From positions 1 to 9,843 of the forward strand of contig DQGV01000253.1 of NCBI GenBank assembly GCA_003524705.1: 9,843 nucleotides of DNA, given 5' to 3'. Made by a program: the position numbers and the translations under genes. Shown here piece by piece: positions 5,373-9,843 of the stretch. The notes beneath the pieces were generated by a model. That model did not search any database. It was not told the DNA's origin and saw only the letters and a program-made list of their open reading frames with translations. Every line of letters starts with the position of its first letter. Within the stretch, counting starts at the first letter, position 1. This DNA comes from Anaerolineae bacterium. GTDB taxonomy: Bacteria; Chloroflexota; Anaerolineae; Anaerolineales; Villigracilaceae.

Positions 5373-6359
5373 ATGAACTCTGTTATTTCATTAGACAAAT
5401 TAGCAAAACATTATCAAGTGCCCGAACGCGAAGCAGGCTTGAAAGCCGCCGCCAAAGGCTTATTCAAACGCCAATATAAAAACGTCAAAGCAGTGGATGA
5501 AATCTCATTTGAGATTCAATCAGGTGAAGTCGTCGGGTTTTTAGGTCCAAATGGAGCAGGAAAAACTACCACTCTGAAAATGCTCAGCGGACTTTTACAT
5601 CCCACTTCTGGCAGCGCCTCTGTTCTTGGATTTGAACCTGCTCGCCGTTCCCACGACTTTTTACGTCAAATTACATTGGTGATGGGAAATCGAAACCAAC
5701 TCTCATGGGATTTGCCCGCTTTAGATTCATTTGACCTGCAACGTGCTATTTACAGCATTCCTGCCAATGAATTCAAAAGCAGACGCGACGAGTTTATTGA
5801 AATACTTGAAGTTGGAGATTTGGTTCAAAAGCCTGTTCGTAACTTGTCATTAGGCGAGCGTATGAAAATGGAAATTGTCGGCGCGTTATTACACAAACCG
5901 AAAATTTTATTTTTAGATGAGCCGACGTTAGGTCTTGATGTCACCATGCAAAAACGGATTCGCACATTTATTGCTGAATATAACAAACGCTATGATGCAA
6001 CCGTTTTGTTGACCAGTCATTACATGGCAGATGTGGAAGCTTTGTGCAAAAGAATCATTGTGATTCATCACGGCAAACTATTGTTTGATGGTAACCTTTC
6101 ACAACTTGCTGAAAAATTTTCTGCCTTCAAAACTATCGGCTTTACATTGGATAACTCCAATGTGGATTTGAGTCAATTTGGTGAAATCGTCTCAACCGAT
6201 GGTGCAAGAGTGGTGATGCGTGTTCCCAAAGAAAAGACATCTGCGATTACATCTCGTTTGCTGAATGATTTAGCCGTAGAAGATTTAACTGTCGAGGCGG
6301 CGCCGATTGAAGATGTAATTGAATCAGTTTTCGCGGTCAAGAAAGAGGCGGTTGAATGA
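5373..6359 (+). CDS. ABC transporter ATP-binding protein (ABC-2 exporter type)
   Basis: This ATPase powers the two permeases encoded next to it. Its 328 residues carry Walker A GPNGAGKTT (58-66), a Q-loop Gln near 109, a signature reading LSLGE (158-162) instead of LSGGQ, Walker B ILFLDEP (178-184) with catalytic Glu183, and the switch His216 in TSHYMAD. The N-terminal stretch before Walker A contains a charged insert (about 18-38). The variant signature and C-terminal domain (about 245-320) are typical of ATPases paired with ABC2_membrane_6 (DUF990) permeases. The ATG at 5373 follows GGAG with a 5-nt spacer. Its stop overlaps the next start as ATGA, so the two are translationally coupled. 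The cargo is unknown; drug, lipid or polysaccharide export are all possible. No clear promoter lies after the terminator at 5256-5287. Confidence 0.93.
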   Translation: MNSVISLDKLAKHYQVPEREAGLKAAAKGLFKRQYKNVKAVDEISFEIQSGEVVGFLGPNGAGKTTTLKMLSGLLHPTSGSASVLGFEPARRSHDFLRQITLVMGNRNQLSWDLPALDSFDLQRAIYSIPANEFKSRRDEFIEILEVGDLVQKPVRNLSLGERMKMEIVGALLHKPKILFLDEPTLGLDVTMQKRIRTFIAEYNKRYDATVLLTSHYMADVEALCKRIIVIHHGKLLFDGNLSQLAEKFSAFKTIGFTLDNSNVDLSQFGEIVSTDGARVVMRVPKEKTSAITSRLLNDLAVEDLTVEAAPIEDVIESVFAVKKEAVE

Positions 6360-7159
6360 AAAGATATTTTGACATCTATCGCTCCATGATGAAGTTATCT
6401 ATCTTAGAGCAATGGCAATATCCAGTTGCAAATTATTTTTATATGATTGGAATGATTGCTGAACCTGTGATTTACATGGTGGTTTGGTCAACGGTTGCGA
6501 ATCAACAAGGTGGTGTGGTGGGTGGTTATACGCCGGGGCAGTTCGCCGCCTATTACATTGTGTGGACGCTGGTGCGAAGTATGAATGTTGTTTTCACGCC
6601 ATACGGTTGGGAATGGCGCATTCGGCAAGGACAGTTATCTATGAGTCTGATGCGTCCGCTTCATCCATTGCATAGCGACGTGGCATATTTTGCAGGCTGG
6701 AAAGTTGTTGTTATTTTGTTATGGCTTCCACTAGCATTTGCATTAACTTTAATTTTCAAACCAGATTTGAATCCAACATGGATTGAAATCGTTGTATTCT
6801 TTTTTGCGATTTGGTTTGCGTATTTGATTCGCACCATGACCTTGACATTAATCGGCTTGGTCACATTTTGGACGACGCGCGTCAGTGCTTTATTCGAGTT
6901 GTATTTTGCTATGGAATTAATTCTTTCGGGACGCCTCGTTCCGCTTTCATTAATGCCAGCATGGATTCAAGATTTTGCATGGTTCTTTCCATTTCAATGG
7001 GCGTTTGGTTTTCCAATTGAGTCATTGGTTGGGAATATGACCACGAATGAATTGTTGAGAGGTTTAGGTATGCAACTCGCTTGGATACTTTTCGGAGTCA
7101 TCCTCGTCAACATAATTTGGAAGTTTGCCATTCGCAAATTTTCTGCGGTGGGAGGTTAA
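6356..7159 (+). CDS. ABC-2 type exporter permease 1 (ABC2_membrane_6/DUF990 family)
   Basis: This is one of two membrane halves of the exporter. Its 267 residues have about six hydrophobic segments (near 27-47, 61-81, 113-134, 142-169, 176-195 and 238-257). The cytoplasmic motif IRQGQLSMSLMRPLHPL (89-105), after the second segment, is characteristic of this permease family and probably contacts the ATPase. The start overlaps the ATPase stop by four bases (ATGA, 6356-6359). The last codons contain GGAGG (7151-7155), which serves as ribosome binding site for permease 2. Family members usually occur as unequal pairs with one ATPase, exactly as here. Substrate not predictable. Confidence 0.88.
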   Translation: MKRYFDIYRSMMKLSILEQWQYPVANYFYMIGMIAEPVIYMVVWSTVANQQGGVVGGYTPGQFAAYYIVWTLVRSMNVVFTPYGWEWRIRQGQLSMSLMRPLHPLHSDVAYFAGWKVVVILLWLPLAFALTLIFKPDLNPTWIEIVVFFFAIWFAYLIRTMTLTLIGLVTFWTTRVSALFELYFAMELILSGRLVPLSLMPAWIQDFAWFFPFQWAFGFPIESLVGNMTTNELLRGLGMQLAWILFGVILVNIIWKFAIRKFSAVGG

Positions 7160-7160
7160 C

Positions 7161-7946
7161 ATGAAAGGCATAAAACTTGCTTATAACTTTTTGCGCATTG
7201 GCATCTTAAATGAATTTCAATATCGTGCTAATCTTTACATTCAAATTTTACAAACTTTCATTGCTTTAGCCACAGGATTAATCGGCTTACAACTTGTCTT
7301 TTCACAAACGACTGATTTAGCAGGTTGGAGTCAACCTGAATTGTTAGCAGTCTTGGGAGTCTTTACCATTATGGGAGGCATTATCGGTGCCGCTATTCAA
7401 CCAAACATGGAACGTCTCATGGGCGAGATACGAGAAGGCACATTAGATTATGCGCTTACCAAACCTGCCGATGCACAACTATTTATCAGTGTGCGAGAGT
7501 TTCGCTTATGGCAAACGGTAGATGTGTTAACTGGCTTCATCATCCTTATCATTGCCTTAAATCAAATGCAATGGGCAATTAACATTTGGGCTGTATTTGG
7601 ATTTTTCTCAGCCTTGCTGATGGGCGCCATGATGATTTACTGCTTTTGGTTAATTATCACCTCGATTGCATTTTGGGTGATTCGCGTTGAAGAGATTGCA
7701 AATCTCTTTGAAGGCTTATACGCGGCTGGACGCTGGCCCATTGGCATTTATCCCAATTGGCTGAGATACAGCCTGACGTTTTTAGTACCAGTCGCTTTTG
7801 CAATTTCTGTTCCATCAGAAGCATTGACCGGGCGACTCACGTTAGAAACTTGGCTTGGTGCCTTAGCCCTGACAGTGTTCTTGTTTACAGTTGCACGTAT
7901 TATTTGGTCATTTGGGTTGAAAAATTACTCTGGTGCTTCGGCATAA
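7161..7946 (+). CDS. ABC-2 type exporter permease 2 (ABC2_membrane_6/DUF990 family)
   Basis: This is the second membrane half of the exporter, 261 residues with about six hydrophobic segments. IREGTLDYALTKPADAQL (90-107) is the counterpart of the family motif in permease 1, which shows the two are distant paralogues likely to form a heterodimer. I chose the ATG at 7161 because GGAGG lies 5 nt upstream, inside the end of permease 1, and the gene then begins one base after the previous stop. The in-frame ATG at 7125 would overlap permease 1 by 35 bases and add residues not typical of the family. An inverted repeat at 7957-8012 follows the stop and probably ends the operon. Confidence 0.88.
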   Translation: MKGIKLAYNFLRIGILNEFQYRANLYIQILQTFIALATGLIGLQLVFSQTTDLAGWSQPELLAVLGVFTIMGGIIGAAIQPNMERLMGEIREGTLDYALTKPADAQLFISVREFRLWQTVDVLTGFIILIIALNQMQWAINIWAVFGFFSALLMGAMMIYCFWLIITSIAFWVIRVEEIANLFEGLYAAGRWPIGIYPNWLRYSLTFLVPVAFAISVPSEALTGRLTLETWLGALALTVFLFTVARIIWSFGLKNYSGASA

Positions 7947-7956
7947 TTAATATTGT

Positions 7957-8015
7957 AGGGACACAGCGAAACGATTAATCATCAAAGTCATAAATTGACT
8001 CGCTGTGTCCCTTTT
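7957..8015 (+). terminator. Inverted repeat ending the exporter operon
   Basis: Arms agggacacagcga (7957-7969) and tcgctgtgtccct (8000-8012) are perfect over 13 bp, and four T follow (8012-8015). The 30-nt loop is long for a terminator and holds a palindrome (gattaatc, 7973-7980) and a 4-bp hairpin (gtca/tgac, 7987-7999). From memory, gtagggacac-type inverted repeats are dispersed in Chloroflexota and cyanobacterial genomes, so this may be a repeat element that also terminates. Confidence 0.6.
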
Positions 8016-8061
8016 ACTCCTTACTTAATTATTAATTGTCTATTATCAATTATCCATTGCC
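8013..8061. repeat. Seven degenerate 7-bp units upstream of the lipoprotein pair
   Basis: From 8013 the sequence divides into consecutive heptamers: tttactc, cttactt, aattatt, aattgtc, tattatc, aattatc, cattgcc. The last five share a pattern close to aattatc. The array lies between the inverted repeat and the lipoprotein start and could be a short tandem repeat or chance AT-rich sequence with a 7-bp period. Confidence 0.4.
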
Positions 8062-8089
8062 AAAATAAATTTCATAGTATCATTCTGCT

Positions 8090-8776
8090 ATGCGTAAAAT
8101 AATTCTGGTCATGGCAGTGCTGTTATTTTTACAATCCTGCGCACTAGCACCCGCCACCAATCCGCCCGAACCAACCTCAACAATTTTCATCACCTACACA
8201 CCCATTGATACACCTACCGAAACATTTACACCAGTTCCATCTGCCACCGCAACTATTATTCGCATCCCAACGCAAGACCCTAATGCCACGTTTGCTCCTG
8301 TGCCAATTTTTATTGGAAGCGTAACCGCAACCTTACCAATATTCGAAACACCAACATCATCCAGACCCGGTCCGGGCTTTGTAGATGTCAAATTTACACC
8401 GAACCATATTTACTGGGGAGGATGCGAAGCGAATCAAGCGGTGATAACTGCCGAGGTTGAAGACCCTGATAATGTCAACGGCGTCATCATTTTTATGCGC
8501 GTTAAATCCGCAACTGATGAAGATTACACACCCTGGACGAGTGGCAACATCATGTATAACAATCGTGATGGTTCTTTTACTTACATTGCTGTTGGCAGTG
8601 AAATTGAAGGACATAATCATTACAAAAAAGGATTTGTTTATTTTCAAATGGTGGCTGTGGATGATGATGGGGAAGAAGTGGGTCGCACAAAAATTTATGA
8701 AAACGCATTTTCAATTTCACCCTGCCCATGCCTCACACCTATCACGGGTTGCCCACTCCCAACTCAAAAACCATGA
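8090..8776 (+). CDS. Secreted lipoprotein with Thr/Pro linker and C-terminal beta-type domain (paralogue 1)
   Basis: A 228-residue predicted lipoprotein. Residues 1-16 form a signal peptide with two basic residues and a hydrophobic core, ending in the lipobox LQSC with Cys17 as the lipid anchor. Residues 20-95 are rich in Thr, Pro and Ala, a flexible stalk. From GFVDVKF (96-102) to about 208 lies a compact domain whose pattern suggests an Ig-like beta sandwich. Cys112 and Cys212 align with cysteines in the next gene; Cys214 and Cys221 are extra. No enzyme motif is seen, and a role in surface binding or sensing is a guess. The ATG lacks a Shine-Dalgarno (attctgct precedes it); a TAGTAT 9 nt upstream could give a nearly leaderless mRNA. 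The stop overlaps the next start. Confidence 0.82.
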   Translation: MRKIILVMAVLLFLQSCALAPATNPPEPTSTIFITYTPIDTPTETFTPVPSATATIIRIPTQDPNATFAPVPIFIGSVTATLPIFETPTSSRPGPGFVDVKFTPNHIYWGGCEANQAVITAEVEDPDNVNGVIIFMRVKSATDEDYTPWTSGNIMYNNRDGSFTYIAVGSEIEGHNHYKKGFVYFQMVAVDDDGEEVGRTKIYENAFSISPCPCLTPITGCPLPTQKP

Positions 8777-9450
8777 AAAAAATATATTTTATTTTTCTTA
8801 GCATCTTTGTGACATTTGCCTGCGTATTCACACCCAGCAATGTGACTCCTACACCTGCGTTGACGAATACAAATACCAACACGCCTCAACCTACTTTTAC
8901 GCCTGTTACCCCAACTTTAACATTTACCTTAACCCCAACATTGATTGGCGTCCGCACGCAAACCTCCACACCGGATGTGACTCAAACCGCCACATTGAGC
9001 AGTGTGACTCCATTGGCTTTGATTCCAATCAATACTGCAACAGAAATTTTCAACATGCAAGGTTTTGTTTTTGTAAATGTTTCTGCCACAGAATTTTATA
9101 AAAACAGAGAATGTGAACCTTCGTTTGTAAAAATCACAGCCCAAGCAGGCTTACCCGATACTGCTTATGTTTTGTTATTTACACGCTTCAAAAGTTTAAC
9201 CGCTGAGCGTGCCAGCCGCTGGACAAAATTTGATATGTACACCATCGGTGCTGGGACTTATGTTTATGACGTTTATTCTGATGAAATGCTTGAAGATGCC
9301 TATTTTCAAAATGCTTGGCTAGAATATCAAATTGTTGCCACAAATGTTTCAGGCAAAGAGATTGGACGAACGGATATATTCAAAGAAAAAGTGAAAATGT
9401 CAACTTGTGTGCCAACACCTGAGTCTGCTCTTCCAACAGTAAAACCATAA
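8773..9450 (+). CDS. Secreted lipoprotein with Thr/Pro linker (paralogue 2)
   Basis: A 225-residue predicted lipoprotein, paralogous to the gene before it. The ATG at 8773 overlaps the previous stop as ATGA; an in-frame ATG at 8728 is rejected because it would put 15 polar residues before the signal peptide. The signal sequence MKKIYFIFLSIFVTFAC has its lipobox at TFAC, Cys17. Residues 20-95 form a Thr/Pro/Asn-rich linker. The domain from GFVFVNV (97) to about 208 aligns almost without gaps to paralogue 1: Cys114 followed by Glu, a hydrophobic-F-x-R-x-K-S strand, Trp150-Thr, and GKEIGRT at 194-200 against GEEVGRT at 194-200. Cys212 matches Cys212. Function unknown; co-translation suggests the two work together, possibly as a heterodimer. 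Confidence 0.85.
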   Translation: MKKIYFIFLSIFVTFACVFTPSNVTPTPALTNTNTNTPQPTFTPVTPTLTFTLTPTLIGVRTQTSTPDVTQTATLSSVTPLALIPINTATEIFNMQGFVFVNVSATEFYKNRECEPSFVKITAQAGLPDTAYVLLFTRFKSLTAERASRWTKFDMYTIGAGTYVYDVYSDEMLEDAYFQNAWLEYQIVATNVSGKEIGRTDIFKEKVKMSTCVPTPESALPTVKP

Positions 9451-9456
9451 AAAGAA

Positions 9457-9533
9457 ATGAGTAATGAGTGATAAGTAACAAATTGCTCTTAACTCATTAC
9501 TCGTTACTCATCACTAGTCCCTAATCCCTAGCC
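9457..9533. repeat. Heptamer-periodic inverted repeat before the sirtuin gene
   Basis: Left units gagtaat, gagtgat, aagtaac (9459-9479) face right units actcatt, actcgtt, actcatc, actagtc, cctaatc, cctagcc (9492-9533), all seven bases long. The arms 9457-9479 and 9489-9511 pair imperfectly (18 Watson-Crick, two G-U, three mismatches over 23) around a 9-nt loop. No T tract follows, so it is a poor terminator. The region otherwise contains no gene. Confidence 0.55.
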
Positions 9534-9539
9534 TCCTCC

Positions 9540-9843
9540 ATGAACTTCCCCAACGAATTAATCCAAAAACTAAAATCGTCTACCCGTGTTGCAGTATTAA
9601 CTGGCGCAGGAGTTTCTCAAGAAAGCGGACTTCGCACGTTTCGTGATGCACAAGACGGTTTGTGGTCAAAATATAAACCGACAGATTTAGCCTCGCCCGA
9701 AGCCTTTGCGCGTGACCCAAAACTCGTGTGGGATTGGTACGCTTGGCGAAGAGAAGCAATAAAAGGCGTGCGACCCAATCAGGGGCATTATGCTTTAGTG
9801 GAAATGGAAAATAAATTTCCAGAATTTACTTTGATTACCCAAA
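9540..9843 (+). CDS. Sir2-family NAD-dependent protein deacylase (sirtuin), 3' end missing
   Basis: Sirtuins remove acyl groups from lysine using NAD and release nicotinamide and O-acyl-ADP-ribose. The visible 101 residues carry the NAD-binding GAGVSQESGL (22-31) and TFRD (33-36), LASPEAF (50-56) and RPNQGHYAL (78-86). The frame runs off the window within LITQ, the start of the expected TQNxD motif. Tyr67 and Arg70 (Y-A-W-R) match the Tyr-x-x-Arg that lets class III sirtuins (human SIRT5, E. coli CobB) bind succinyl- and malonyl-lysine, so desuccinylase activity is plausible. An in-frame stop at 9522 makes the ATG at 9540 the only ATG start possible. It is preceded by pyrimidines (cctcctcc) and has no Shine-Dalgarno. 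The catalytic His and zinc cysteines lie beyond the window. Confidence 0.92.
   Translation, partial: MNFPNELIQKLKSSTRVAVLTGAGVSQESGLRTFRDAQDGLWSKYKPTDLASPEAFARDPKLVWDWYAWRREAIKGVRPNQGHYALVEMENKFPEFTLITQ

Noticed and set aside
5237..5479. Plus-strand frame of about 80 codons before and into the ATPase gene
   Set aside because: It runs through a strong terminator and the inverted repeat, has no ribosome site, and overlaps the ATPase in another frame.
7125..7160. Earlier in-frame ATG for permease 2
   Set aside because: It overlaps permease 1 by 35 bases, lacks a ribosome site and adds residues not typical of the family; the ATG at 7161 has GGAGG.
8728..8772. Earlier in-frame ATG for lipoprotein 2
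   Set aside because: It would put 15 polar residues ahead of an otherwise perfect lipoprotein signal peptide, and the ATG at 8773 couples to the previous stop.
9457..9533. CRISPR array
   Set aside because: The units are 7 bp, degenerate and without spacers of constant length, and no cas genes are near.

Overview
This window looks like chromosomal DNA from an Anaerolineae-type member of the Chloroflexota (Chloroflexi), at moderate-to-low GC. The clues are secreted lipoproteins with long Thr/Pro linkers, a PNPase with a Gly/Arg-rich tail, a paired ABC-2 exporter of the kind common in this phylum, and gene gaps filled with inverted repeats. The assignment rests on resemblance, not on a marker gene, and is moderately confident. 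No phage, plasmid, transposase, CRISPR, tRNA or rRNA is visible.

Layout. (1) A GT4 glycosyltransferase (+), cut by the window start, converges on a BASS-type sodium symporter (-); an inverted repeat that can act as a terminator lies between them. (2) The conserved rpsO-pnp pair (-) follows. Pnp ends at a very clear intrinsic terminator, and about 200 bases between the two genes hold four separate hairpins. (3) About 380 gene-free bases at 4993-5372 contain the rpsO leader, a rpsO promoter with an extended -10, and a divergent short transcript. That transcript has a strong Shine-Dalgarno sequence, an 18-codon ORF, a 14-bp helix that would bury the Shine-Dalgarno, and a strong terminator; an inverted repeat lies beyond it. 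(4) A tightly coupled three-gene operon (+) encodes an ABC exporter: one ATPase and two permeases of the ABC2_membrane_6/DUF990 type. (5) Two translationally coupled, paralogous lipoproteins (+) follow. (6) A sirtuin (+) runs off the right end and carries the Tyr-x-x-Arg motif of lysine desuccinylases.

The proteins are mostly ordinary. rpsO and pnp serve ribosome assembly and RNA turnover, and the symporter and the exporter move unidentified solutes. The lipoproteins are probably exposed on the outer face of the membrane and have no assigned function.

The unusual content is between the genes. It comprises the structured small transcript upstream of the exporter, a pnp leader with a long double-stranded stem and two hairpins that could pair with each other, a 15-bp repeat family present twice, and two spacers built from degenerate 7-bp units.
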